Origin: Candidatus Melainabacteria bacterium
GTDB taxonomy: Bacteria > Cyanobacteriota > Vampirovibrionia > Obscuribacterales > Obscuribacteraceae
Assembly: GCA_003242885.1 (NCBI GenBank)
Contig: QKMZ01000015.1
Coordinates: 395,568-459,567 of the forward strand
Direction: 5' to 3'
Length of the DNA: 64,000 nt
Under the pieces are notes generated by a model that was not told where the DNA came from, searched no databases, and worked only from the letters and a program-made list of their open reading frames with translations. This document shows positions 41,977 through 50,362 of this stretch, piece after piece. Position 1 is the first letter of the stretch, and each line of letters starts with the position of its first letter. Both the position numbers and the translations under genes were made by a program.

Positions 41977-43260
41977 CTATTTTTCCAGTCTTGCTCTCAC
42001 AACCGGTTTCAATTCTTCGGTAAGTTGTTTCGCGAGGAGTTTGTGCCCGTTAGCACTCAGGTGCGGATCGTAGAAAAGCGGAACCTTCTTGTCGTTGTAC
42101 ATCAGGAATGGCTTTGTCGCATCAATCCAGGTGACACCATTTTTAGTGGCAAAGTTTTTAAGTAATTCGCTTTCAGGAATATTGTCGTAACCATTTACCT
42201 GCGGCAAGCGCACAAGTACCATGTCCGCTCCAACAGCACTACATTCCTTCTTCATCTCAATTAGGATCTGTTTGTGTACTGGCCACCATTGCCGTAATTC
42301 AGCTTGCTTTTGTGGCAGCATTACACTCGGTAGTTTCGGACTGTAGACAGCTTCCGGCTCAATAAACACACCATTGACACAAGCCGGACCTTTCGCTGCT
42401 TCAAACGTTGTTTTCTTCTCGGTGACAGTCGCCCCGAATTTTGTTTCGCCCTTCTTCATTCCATCTATGAATATTGTCACTTGCTCAGCGGCTTTAGCAA
42501 TGACGCCCCAGATGCGGCTGTGCTCTCTGAACCAAGCTGTTGAACTTACACGCAGTCCTTCCGGCGATTGCAGCCAGGCGTTTTGCCTGTCGTAATTACA
42601 AAGAAGTTGATTGTCTGCATCCAACGTGAAGTTAGGGCGTGCGCGGAAGAAACCGCCACCCTCTGGAGAAAGTCCTCGCGTTGCATCGACCGATTCTGTG
42701 ACAATCACAATATCCGGATTGTATTTGACTGCCAGGCTTTTCGTTCGCATGTAAATCTGTGCGATGTTATACGCGGAAATACCGAAGTTTAGAACCTCTA
42801 TTTTCTTGCCTCTCGCGTTGGCTTCTGCAGCAAGAGATTGTTCGATCAACTTGCAGAAGTTTTGTTCGCGTGGAACTTGCAGCGCTTCTGTATACGAGTC
42901 GCCAACCACTGCTACGCGTATAGTGTCTTCGTTCTTCTTTAGGGGAAATTCTCGGTCCAGCATCCCGGCGCTGTTTACTTGCGTGACGGAGTATCCTTCG
43001 TGCCGCCAGGTTATGTGCTTATTTGGCATCATTACCCAGCCAATTTGCGGGTCACGTTTTAGATATTCTTCTTCGCCCAATCCTGCGTATGCCAGGCAGA
43101 ATTCGAGCATCAGGATTGAAACGATGATGCTGCCAAGAAACACCAGGGCTACAACTGCCGAGCCTTTTGATTGTGGCTTGTTGTCCTTGGGCGCGCGACT
43201 CACCGGCGGTGCACTTTCGTGCACAGCGTTCGAATTTGGTGGTGTCGTGGTTTTGACCAT
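41977..43260 (-). CDS. SGNH/GDSL-type acyltransferase-associated protein
   Basis: 427 residues. A single membrane helix (about 32-58, AVVALVFLGSIIVSILMLEFCLAY) anchors an extracytoplasmic SGNH hydrolase-like domain: block I VAVVGDSYTEALQV with the catalytic Ser, VLNFGISAYNIAQIYM, and the C-terminal DPHLSANGHKLLA carrying the Asp-His pair. It lies 15 bp downstream of an MBOAT gene on the same strand. Such pairs (AlgI with AlgJ/AlgX-like partners) move acetyl groups across the membrane and onto an exopolysaccharide. The polymer is unknown because no synthase gene is nearby. Confidence 0.85.
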   Translation of the reverse strand: MVKTTTPPNSNAVHESAPPVSRAPKDNKPQSKGSAVVALVFLGSIIVSILMLEFCLAYAGLGEEEYLKRDPQIGWVMMPNKHITWRHEGYSVTQVNSAGMLDREFPLKKNEDTIRVAVVGDSYTEALQVPREQNFCKLIEQSLAAEANARGKKIEVLNFGISAYNIAQIYMRTKSLAVKYNPDIVIVTESVDATRGLSPEGGGFFRARPNFTLDADNQLLCNYDRQNAWLQSPEGLRVSSTAWFREHSRIWGVIAKAAEQVTIFIDGMKKGETKFGATVTEKKTTFEAAKGPACVNGVFIEPEAVYSPKLPSVMLPQKQAELRQWWPVHKQILIEMKKECSAVGADMVLVRLPQVNGYDNIPESELLKNFATKNGVTWIDATKPFLMYNDKKVPLFYDPHLSANGHKLLAKQLTEELKPVVRARLEK

Positions 43261-43275
43261 TTAGGTGAAACAGCC

Positions 43276-44889
43276 TCAGAACTGGAAGTAAATGAATGAG
43301 GAAGGTTGGGTCGGAGCAAATGCAATAGCTGTTATTGCGACGACGGCGTAAAACGGAATACGAGCTGCCCAGCCAAGCGAATCAAGTGGGCGTAATTGAA
43401 TCTGCTTTTCAGAGAGGAATCTGGGCAGGCAGAAAATGGCGGCATAACCGCTGTAAATCAACAATGCTGCAATGACGGGTGAGCGCATCAGTGCTGCCCA
43501 AAGAAGTGGTGCCGAAGTGGTAGCAGAAGCCGTTGCAGACGCAGTTGTGGAAGCCGCTGTAGAAGCGGTTGAGGAAGCTACCGCCGTAGCGGTTTGTCCT
43601 ACGCCGAAAAACATAACTTGCATAATTTGCAGCGCTTGAGTGACAGTGTCTGCTCTGAAGAGTATCCAACCAATGATGACTAGAAGGAATGTGAACAACA
43701 CTGACGAAACCTTGCCGATAGCATGCGCATGGAAATTGCTCAGTGCAGAATTTTTCTTCGCCAGTGCGTCGTACCAGTTGTTTAGCGCAAGCATCACGCC
43801 TTGGTATGCGCCCCATACTACAAAGTGCATCGCTGCACCGTGCCAGAGTCCGCCAAGTAACATCGTTAGAAAGAGATTTCGATTTTTGTTTGTTCTGCCG
43901 CCACCCAACGGAATGTACAGATAATCGCGTAGCCACGTAGACAACGAGATGTGCCAGCGGCGCCAGAAATCAGAAATACTCTTCGCTAAATATGGGAAAT
44001 TGAAGTTGTCCGGCAACGAAATGCCGAGCAGTAGCGCACTGCCTCTGCCCATATCCGTGTAGCCTGAGAAGTCAAAATAGATTTGGAACGTGAATGCGAG
44101 CACCGCAACCCATGCGTCACTCGTGCTCATGCTGACAGCCGGGCTAAAACCGGCATTGGCTAAAATTGCGAGGTTATCTGCAATCGCTACTTTCTTGAAC
44201 AGCCCCTGGAGCAGCAGTGCCAGACCAGCGTGCATGTCAGTACCGCGAAATTTCAGTGCTGTTCCTGTGTGTCCGGGCCGAGTATCGAGCTGTTCGATGA
44301 AGTGCTCGAATCGCTTGATTGGCCCGGCGATTTGAGACGGGAAAAACGCTGCGAACAGCGCGAAATCGATTGGGTTGCGAACTGGCTTTTCTCCCTTCGC
44401 GACATCCACAAGGTAGTGGATGAATTCGAATACGAAGAAGGAAATCCCAAGCGGCAGAATGATATCGAATGTGATGGCATAGAATTTCGGCGCATTAATG
44501 TGGAAAAAGGAAACGCCGCTATTAATTGCATGAGTGAACGTCGTGAAAAGGAAATTGACGTACTTAAAATAGATCAAGCAACCGAGGTTTAACACCAGTC
44601 CGAGCGTCAATGTTAGGCGAGTAGCCGTCGACATCCGAGTGTTGCCGGTGGCGTTCGTCTTTTGAGTCTGATTCTGATTCTGATTCTGGAATTTCCCCAG
44701 CAGCAAGCCAATGGCGTAGTTGACTGTGGTCAGAGCTGCGACCATAAGCCCGTACTTCGGAATCCAGCTCATGTAAAAGACGTAGCTCGCCAACAGTAAA
44801 ACCGGCTTTTTCAGAGCGCGTGGCGAGAGCCAGTAGAGCGCGAAAACCACCGGAAAGAATAGGAAGTAGGACAGGCTGTTGAAAAGCAT
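43276..44889 (-). CDS. MBOAT O-acyltransferase (AlgI-like)
   Basis: 537 residues starting at MLFNSLSYFLFFPVVFALYW, the typical AlgI-family start; a longer frame begins at 44952. About ten membrane helices. Family motifs: LGISFFVFEFIHYLVDVAKGE, SQIAGPIKRFEHF, YFDFSGYTDMGRGSALLLG, SDFWRRWHISLSTWLRDYLYIPLGGGR and the catalytic His in LLGGLWHGAAMHF. A 30-residue Ala/Ser/Thr low-complexity insertion (DNA about 43510-43600) splits the C-terminal helices. It transfers acyl groups to periplasmic acceptors for the SGNH partner. Confidence 0.92.
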   Translation of the reverse strand: MLFNSLSYFLFFPVVFALYWLSPRALKKPVLLLASYVFYMSWIPKYGLMVAALTTVNYAIGLLLGKFQNQNQNQTQKTNATGNTRMSTATRLTLTLGLVLNLGCLIYFKYVNFLFTTFTHAINSGVSFFHINAPKFYAITFDIILPLGISFFVFEFIHYLVDVAKGEKPVRNPIDFALFAAFFPSQIAGPIKRFEHFIEQLDTRPGHTGTALKFRGTDMHAGLALLLQGLFKKVAIADNLAILANAGFSPAVSMSTSDAWVAVLAFTFQIYFDFSGYTDMGRGSALLLGISLPDNFNFPYLAKSISDFWRRWHISLSTWLRDYLYIPLGGGRTNKNRNLFLTMLLGGLWHGAAMHFVVWGAYQGVMLALNNWYDALAKKNSALSNFHAHAIGKVSSVLFTFLLVIIGWILFRADTVTQALQIMQVMFFGVGQTATAVASSTASTAASTTASATASATTSAPLLWAALMRSPVIAALLIYSGYAAIFCLPRFLSEKQIQLRPLDSLGWAARIPFYAVVAITAIAFAPTQPSSFIYFQF

Positions 44890-45224
44890 TTTTTGAAATG
44901 CGATGAAATGATCGCTATGGATGGCGGTGTGAGGTATTGAGCCTGTTGCCAATTACTATTTTTGCGGGTTTTGCAGAGGTTTTCTTTAGCCGAGGCTTAG
45001 ATTTCAATGGGTAGTTAGTTTCGAACGTCCTGAGAAGTTTTCAAAACCTTGAATGGACTGGCTGGACAGAGTTTCGGGATTTTGAGTCGCCCTCTTATGT
45101 TCTTCTCATTTTGCTTGTCAAGTTGACCATCTTTGCCATTAAGGCGGAGAATTAAGCCGTTAGCGTCTGTCCTCCTAAAGCGCTCGGTTCACTCGTAGAA
45201 CTGGAAGTTGGCAGTCAGAACAGG
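44890..45224. other. Divergent intergenic region
   Basis: 335 bp between the MBOAT gene (minus) and the secreted gene at 45225 (plus). I see no supported reading frame, hairpin terminator or known RNA motif. A TTGTCA/TTGACC stretch near 45115-45128 is a possible -35 for the plus-strand gene, but no good -10 follows at the right distance. Confidence 0.4.
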
Positions 45225-45236
45225 ATGAATCACCCA

Positions 45237-45740
45237 ATGAACACCAAAAATCGTATCGCATCTCTTTCCTTGGCCGTCGGCAGCTTGGCTGTCCTGATAA
45301 GCCCGTCCGCCTTCGGCGAAGATGCGAAAGCGACTCCGGAGTCTGTCTATGCGAAGTACCACCAGACGCTGCTCAACGCGAAGACTGTCGACGAAGTCAC
45401 GCCGTTCATGTGCGCGGGACGCGTTAAAGAAGTGAATACTACGCCCAAAGAAGAGAAGGCGATGTTTTTCGGCTTCATAAAGGAGACCTGCCCCAAGGAT
45501 GTGCACATCGTTTCGTCTACAATTGACGGCGATAAGGCGAATCTGAAGTTGATTGTCGGTGATGGCAAGCCCGTTGTTTTGGATCGACCCATCCTCGGTA
45601 AAGTGAAGGAAGAAACCAAAGGCGAATGCGCGATGGTTCTCGAAAACGGCGAGTGGAAGGTTGACAAAGAGAGCTGGAAATCCAGCTCGGTATCGGTTGA
45701 ATCAGATGCTCCGCCAGCAGATGCGCCGAAGAGTAACTAG
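45237..45740 (+). CDS. Secreted hypothetical protein
   Basis: 167 residues from the ATG at 45237, four residues after an alternative ATG at 45225. Signal peptide about 1-27 (ending SAFG-EDA). The mature part resembles a small NTF2/DUF4878-like fold: a helix SVYAKYHQTLLNAKTVDEV, strands DVHIVSSTIDGDKANLKLIVG and a closing ENGEWKVDKESWK, the usual end of lumazine-binding-like periplasmic domains. The tail is Ser/Asp/Pro-rich. Function unknown. Confidence 0.72.
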   Translation: MNTKNRIASLSLAVGSLAVLISPSAFGEDAKATPESVYAKYHQTLLNAKTVDEVTPFMCAGRVKEVNTTPKEEKAMFFGFIKETCPKDVHIVSSTIDGDKANLKLIVGDGKPVVLDRPILGKVKEETKGECAMVLENGEWKVDKESWKSSSVSVESDAPPADAPKSN

Positions 45741-45781
45741 TCCTGCAAAACTCCTATAAAACTTAGGTCTATTGTTCGAAT

Positions 45782-46342
45782 ATGCAAATTGAAGAGCGTC
45801 CTCTCTCGCCCGTTTTAAAGTCGGAGTTGGACGCTCATTTGCGCGACGGGCTGCGCACGATTGGCGGGCAAAGCATTGCCTCAGATGCGGAAAAGCTCGG
45901 TGCGAAATTGAATGAGTTTCTCATCGAATTCGAAAAAGCAAAATCTCAATTCAAGGAAAACCAAATTCAGTTGTTGTTGGTTCAGGTCGGCGCTGTCCTC
46001 GCACAACTCTTTATTATGAAATACGGCTGGTCATGGACTTGTGCGAAGGATGAAAACGAACACGACTTTTATTTCATCGTCTCGCGCGATAAGAAATTGA
46101 TGCTGCAGCCTTGGACATTTTTGCAAGATTGCGTTCAACAACCGGACTTCCATGAGGTTGTGAAAAACATTGTTGCCGTGCCGGAATTGGCGTCACAGAG
46201 CGATGAGGTCATGAAATCTGATTTGCTTTATCAAGACATCGGCATGGCGTTTATGGCTATGGGCTCGCTGGTTGCTCTTTCTCAAGGCATAGGGACGATT
46301 CTTGAAGACGGATTGCCTCCCGATATGGAATCACAGAATTGA
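45782..46342 (+). CDS. Hypothetical cytoplasmic protein
   Basis: 186 residues, mixed alpha/beta, no signal peptide. A helical N-terminus (VLKSELDAHLRDGLRTIGG) precedes WSWTCAKDENEHDFYFIVSRDKKLMLQPWTFL, a strand-rich part with a conserved-looking aromatic cluster. The C-terminal helix contains DIGMAFMAMGSLVALSQGI. Family not recognised. Convergent with the small membrane protein at 46356. Confidence 0.65.
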   Translation: MQIEERPLSPVLKSELDAHLRDGLRTIGGQSIASDAEKLGAKLNEFLIEFEKAKSQFKENQIQLLLVQVGAVLAQLFIMKYGWSWTCAKDENEHDFYFIVSRDKKLMLQPWTFLQDCVQQPDFHEVVKNIVAVPELASQSDEVMKSDLLYQDIGMAFMAMGSLVALSQGIGTILEDGLPPDMESQN

Positions 46343-46355
46343 GAATCGATTGTAT

Positions 46356-46856
46356 TTACTGAATCAATTTTCGTTCTAGGTATGCTTTCTCTGCATCTCT
46401 TATGGCTGTCCGAAGTACTTTGATGTTTTCTGCATTCTTTCCATAGTCGAACATCGTAGTTGGAACTATTGGTTGGCTTGTAATTGAGAGCGTCGAGCAT
46501 GTTGAGTCGGAATCGTCCACTATTATCTTTATTTCTTCTCCAAACGATTTTCCTGTTAGTTTTGTGCGCAGCAAAATGTACCCATGTTTTGGTTCACTTC
46601 TAATCAGTCCAGTAAATTTCAAAGATGAAAGAGGCTCATGCAGAATTTCGAAAACGACGTCAGGGGGAATTGCCACCTGTAATTCATCAATCTGGTTTAC
46701 TCCCAGAAGCAAATCGGTGTATGCAAAGCCGATTCTCTTTTCGAACAGATTCTCGAGTGCATAAACCGGTACCAAGCAAATAATGCAAAGCACAAACATG
46801 CCGGCGAAAGTCAAAGGATTGCCGGTTATGATCGTCAAAATGATTGCGCAAAACAA
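46356..46856 (-). CDS. Small membrane-anchored hypothetical protein
   Basis: 166 residues. Two N-terminal hydrophobic segments (about 1-35, MFCAIILTIITGN and LTFAGMFVLCIICLVPVYALENL) are followed by a soluble beta-rich domain (LQVAIPPDVVFEILHEPLSSLKFTGLI, YILLRTKLTGKSFGEEIKIIV) and a C-terminal charged helix. It lies 5 bp downstream of truC. The start is uncertain because no RBS is evident. Function unknown. Confidence 0.6.
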   Translation of the reverse strand: MFCAIILTIITGNPLTFAGMFVLCIICLVPVYALENLFEKRIGFAYTDLLLGVNQIDELQVAIPPDVVFEILHEPLSSLKFTGLIRSEPKHGYILLRTKLTGKSFGEEIKIIVDDSDSTCSTLSITSQPIVPTTMFDYGKNAENIKVLRTAIRDAEKAYLERKLIQ

Positions 46857-46861
46857 TCCAA

Positions 46862-47533
46862 TTAGTAGCAGATGCCCAATTTTTCGAATGGCTCAGTTAA
46901 GTCCGAAGGTAGTGGTGCATGAATCGTTATGGTTTCATCGTACACATTTCGAAGCCTAAGCTCAAGGGCGTGAAGCGCCATGCGATTGAGCTCGTAAGTC
47001 TCCCGGAAGAACCGATTGACGTCGCCTTTGCCGTAGCGAACATCACCAACAATCGGGTGACTTAGATGCTTCAAATGTCGGCGAATTTGATGCAGTCTGC
47101 CGGTCTTTGGACGCGCTTCCACGAGGGACCAGCGGTCTTTGTGTGCTATTGGAATAAACTCTGTCACGGCCGGCACGCGCACGTGATATTTCTCCTTTGG
47201 AATTGGGTGATCTAGTAAGCAACCTTCTTTCATTGGTCCTCGAACTAGTGCCAAATATCGTTTTTGAAAGCCGCCTTCTTCCATTTGTTTTTGCAAACTT
47301 CTAGCAGTGTCTGCGTCCAAAGCGAACAAAAGCACACCGCTTGTGGCGCGATCTAATCGATGTGCTGCGAAAACCGGAGCATGCACAATGTCGTCGCGGA
47401 CAATGTCTGATGCAGTAATAGGATCGTTGTCCCACCCGCGATGCACGATCATTCCAGAAGGCTTAGAGACCGCGATCATGTGTTCGTCACGGTACAGAAC
47501 TGGCAATTCTAGTCTGGTTTCCGGTTGTTTCAT
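46862..47533 (-). CDS. truC: tRNA pseudouridine synthase, TruC-like
   Basis: A 223-residue RluA-family pseudouridine synthase. LPVLYRDEHMIAVSKPSGMIVHRG and the catalytic Asp in AHRLDRATSGVLLFALD are diagnostic; QKRYLALVRG and TGRLHQIRRHLKHLSHPIVGDVRYG are the other RluA blocks. The short length without an S4 domain and the VHRGW-type motif match TruC, which modifies U65 of tRNA. Family assignment is sure, the exact target less so. Confidence 0.88.
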   Translation of the reverse strand: MKQPETRLELPVLYRDEHMIAVSKPSGMIVHRGWDNDPITASDIVRDDIVHAPVFAAHRLDRATSGVLLFALDADTARSLQKQMEEGGFQKRYLALVRGPMKEGCLLDHPIPKEKYHVRVPAVTEFIPIAHKDRWSLVEARPKTGRLHQIRRHLKHLSHPIVGDVRYGKGDVNRFFRETYELNRMALHALELRLRNVYDETITIHAPLPSDLTEPFEKLGICY

Positions 47534-47579
47534 TGCGCGGTGTTGAAACGAGTTATGCGTCTTTTACTTTTCATTTCAG

Positions 47580-48914
47580 CTAGTGCCCGGCACTACCTGT
47601 AGTTTCAACTGTCTCACCGGAATCTTCCACTCGTGCCACCAAAAGAGCCGCAAACAACATTGATGCGCCGCCGAGCATAACCACATATAGAGGGTTGTTG
47701 TGAAATACATGCTTTACCAATGGCTGGAAAGTCACCGAAGCTAGAATTTCAGGAATGACGATAAAGAAGTTGAAGACACCCATGTATACGCCTGTGCGTT
47801 CCGGCGGAATGGCGGCGGAGAGAATCGCATATGGCATCGCCAAAATTGACGCCCAAGCTATTCCGACACCAATCATAGTGAACTGAAGAGTGTTGGGATC
47901 ATGAATGAAGTAGACGGATAGCAAGCTCAAGCCACCTAGTGCAAGCGCCACTCCATGTATAAGTTTGCGACTAAATTTCTTTGCAAGTTTGGGCAACATG
48001 AATGCGACGAGAAAACAAACGATGGAATAAACTGCAAAGCACCAGCCGGACCATTCAGTTGCTTTGTCGAACAGTTCAGAACTCGGGCCAGGCGCTTTGA
48101 ACACGTGATACGCAGTCGTTAGTCCGAAGAACATCCACATACAGAAGAGCCCAAGCCACGTGAAAATTTGCACGACAGCGAGCTGCTTCATTGTCTTAGG
48201 CATCTCGCGAACAGCCTCTGGAATTTCTTGGAATACTTCCCGAAGCAATCCTAAAAAGCCCGGATTCTGCGCGCGATGTTTTTCAAACGCTTCCATGTCT
48301 TCTGGTGGATATTCGTTTGAGAGAAACACTGTCCAGAGGACGCACAGTAAGAACATGGCTGCACCAATCTTAAACGAGTATTGAACGGTCAACGGAACAC
48401 CGTTGGGCGCAAGACCTGTCACTCCGAAGTTTCTAAACAACATCGGCAGGGCATTAGCCATGGTGGCACCGATGCCGATGAAAAAGCTCTGCATTATGAA
48501 GCCGGTCGTTCGCTGATCTTGGTTCAACTTATCCGCGACAAATGCGCGGAAAGGCTCCATGCTTATGTTGATCGATGCATCTAGTATCCACAAAAGGGTG
48601 GCAGCCAACCATAGTGCCGAGCTGTCAGGCATAAAGAACAGCGCAATGGAAGCAAGAATTGCTCCCACAAGAAAATACGGGCGGCGTCGCCCCAGCTTGC
48701 CCCAGGTTCTGTCGCTCATGGCGCCAATGATTGGCTGGACCAGTAAACCAGTTACCGGTCCAGCTAACCACAAAATGGGAATGTGTTCGGGATCCGCACC
48801 AAGTTTGGTGTATATGGCGCTCATGTTTGCCAATTGCAAACCCCAACCGAACTGAATTCCGAGAAATCCGAAATTCATATTCCAGATTTGACGGAAGCTC
48901 AGCCGTGGCTTCAT
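47580..48914 (-). CDS. MFS/GPH sugar transporter (SLC45/MalT-like)
   Basis: A 444-residue, 12-helix major facilitator. FRQIWNMNFGFLGIQFGWGLQLANMSAIY, WLAGPVTGLLVQPIIGAMSDRTWGKLGRRRPYFLVG (with the RxGRR loop between helices 2 and 3), and LDASINISMEPFRAFVAD are characteristic of the GPH/SLC45 sucrose-maltose transporter group. It follows the fasciclin gene with a 1-bp gap, so translation may be coupled. Since a beta-amylase, which releases maltose, is encoded 2 kb upstream on the same strand, maltose uptake is an attractive but unproven role. Confidence 0.88.
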   Translation of the reverse strand: MKPRLSFRQIWNMNFGFLGIQFGWGLQLANMSAIYTKLGADPEHIPILWLAGPVTGLLVQPIIGAMSDRTWGKLGRRRPYFLVGAILASIALFFMPDSSALWLAATLLWILDASINISMEPFRAFVADKLNQDQRTTGFIMQSFFIGIGATMANALPMLFRNFGVTGLAPNGVPLTVQYSFKIGAAMFLLCVLWTVFLSNEYPPEDMEAFEKHRAQNPGFLGLLREVFQEIPEAVREMPKTMKQLAVVQIFTWLGLFCMWMFFGLTTAYHVFKAPGPSSELFDKATEWSGWCFAVYSIVCFLVAFMLPKLAKKFSRKLIHGVALALGGLSLLSVYFIHDPNTLQFTMIGVGIAWASILAMPYAILSAAIPPERTGVYMGVFNFFIVIPEILASVTFQPLVKHVFHNNPLYVVMLGGASMLFAALLVARVEDSGETVETTGSAGH

Positions 48915-48915
48915 C

Positions 48916-49503
48916 TTACTTCGCCAGTGGTGGCTGAATCAGCCTGTCGAGCACATGCAACGTGCCGTTGGTGCACGGAATATCAATCACCTTCATTAGA
49001 GATTTGTCGGCGTAATAATCTCCACCTGGGTTGGTGATGCTGACGCTGTGTCCTTCATGGGTTTTTATTGTCCCCATTTTTGCCAGATCGGCGGCGCTGT
49101 AATTGCCATCGATGATGCAATATTCCAAAACTTGACGCAGTTTTTTCTTGTTGTCGAATAATTGCGAGAGATCATCTTGTGGGTAGTGTTTGAACGCATC
49201 ATCGCTAGGTGCGAGGAAGGTAAATGGGCCACCGCCCTTCAAAACTTTGTCAAGTTCAAAGGCTTGGGTCAAACCGTCTCTCAAGGTCATAAAGCGTGTT
49301 ACTTCGTTTTCTTTGAGCGTGTTGATGATATCAAGCTTCTTGCGCTCGAAGCCTTCCTTCTCACTGTACTTTGTTGTCTTTGCGGCAATCTTGACTCGTC
49401 CTGACTTGTCAGAAGAGGTCTTAGCATCAACCGCGCTGATTCCGCTGGCAACTCCAAGAAATAGTGCCAGCGCTGTGGCTACCGAATTCCGAACCTTGGA
49501 CAT
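48916..49503 (-). CDS. Secreted fasciclin-domain protein
   Basis: 195 residues from the ATG at 49503. Signal peptide about 1-27 (SGISAVDA-KTS). One FAS1 domain (about 50-190): DIINTLKENEVTRFMTLRDGL, then the hallmark GPFTFLAPSDDAFKHYP, the H-box-like VLEYCIIDGNYS and the ending CTNGTLHVLDRLIQPP. FAS1 proteins mediate adhesion outside the cell. Its direct coupling to a sugar transporter gene is unusual. Confidence 0.9.
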   Translation of the reverse strand: MSKVRNSVATALALFLGVASGISAVDAKTSSDKSGRVKIAAKTTKYSEKEGFERKKLDIINTLKENEVTRFMTLRDGLTQAFELDKVLKGGGPFTFLAPSDDAFKHYPQDDLSQLFDNKKKLRQVLEYCIIDGNYSAADLAKMGTIKTHEGHSVSITNPGGDYYADKSLMKVIDIPCTNGTLHVLDRLIQPPLAK

Positions 49504-49578
49504 TGTGCGCCCCCCATTAAGTACATTGAGTAAGACTAAGATTCTAACCCTTTGAAAACTTCGAAGCGTTAAACGAAA

Positions 49579-49640
49579 GAGCGACGCATCGCGCCGCCCT
49601 TTTCGGTTGATCTGTATGGGAGATGCCACGCATCGCCCGA
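49579..49640. repeat. REP-like palindromic element
   Basis: GCGACGCATCGCGCCGC (49581-49597) and GGGAGATGCCACGCATCGCCC (49618-49638) have the same GATGC/GCATC arms as the element at 56.9 kb. They lie between the fasciclin and cupin genes, both on the minus strand. Confidence 0.55.
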
Positions 49641-49679
49641 TTCAAATTTAGAATCTACCTTGAAAACAAAGTGTTCGGA

Positions 49680-50147
49680 CTACTCAGGCCACTTAATCGG
49701 GTCCATGTTTGGGATGCCGTCTTCAAACGTGTGTTGTCTCAGCGAATTTTCGCGGACCTGAACGCAGATTGAGACCATCGGTTCGTCACCTGTGTTGCGC
49801 CATGTTCTCAATCCGTTGGGCGCGATGCGCACAATTGAGCCTTCGCACACATCAATCACTTCGTGATCGACCTGCATTTGACCTTTGCCTTTGATGAAAA
49901 TGTAGACTTCTTCATTTTCTTTGTGCTGGTGAGAGAAAGGCATTGCTCCGCCCACTGGCAACGAATTGATTGAAATTTCGCAGCCTGTGAAATCCAAATG
50001 GTCCTTGAGGAAGTGTTTTCCTTTTACTTCTCCTCGCCTTGGATGCATCATTTTGTGCTCAGCCCACTCTGCAAGCGAGCCGCCGTTGTAATGCGAGTAG
50101 TTTGTGCCCCGCTTTGTCTCATTACTCATTGTCTTTGTCTCTGACAT
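49680..50147 (-). CDS. Cupin-domain protein
   Basis: 155 residues with an aaggagc RBS. One cupin fold: motif 1 MPFSHQHKENEEVYIFIKGKGQMQVD carries the metal-binding His-x-His-x(4)-Glu set, motif 2 GSIVRIAPNGLRTWRNTGDEP lacks the usual His (an Arg takes its place). It resembles small cupins that bind a metal for oxygenase or isomerase chemistry, but none can be assigned. It lies downstream of the TetR gene and may be its target. Confidence 0.85.
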   Translation of the reverse strand: MSETKTMSNETKRGTNYSHYNGGSLAEWAEHKMMHPRRGEVKGKHFLKDHLDFTGCEISINSLPVGGAMPFSHQHKENEEVYIFIKGKGQMQVDHEVIDVCEGSIVRIAPNGLRTWRNTGDEPMVSICVQVRENSLRQHTFEDGIPNMDPIKWPE

Positions 50148-50275
50148 TTTTCGCTCCTTTGATTTGATAGCAAGCTAGTTGCTTTGCTAAATCTGTGTGT
50201 GCGTTCGCAGTCTGTGCAGGTGCACAGAGCGACTCGTATTTAGTACTGCGGGCGATGCCCTAAGTTGTTTATAAC

Positions 50276-50362
50276 TGACTAGAATTGTTTGCGAAGTGAC
50301 TTGAATTGTTTTACGAACGGACTCGAATTTTTTTTACGAACTGATTTGAATTGCTTTGATTT
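50276..50362. repeat. Tandem imperfect repeat at the end of the TetR gene
   Basis: Four head-to-tail copies of a 21- to 23-bp unit related to tgacttgaattgttttacga: 50276-50296, 50297-50318, 50319-50341 and 50342-50362. The last copy lies inside the C-terminal codons of the TetR gene, so duplication has either extended from or into the coding end. No palindrome within the unit. Confidence 0.6.
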
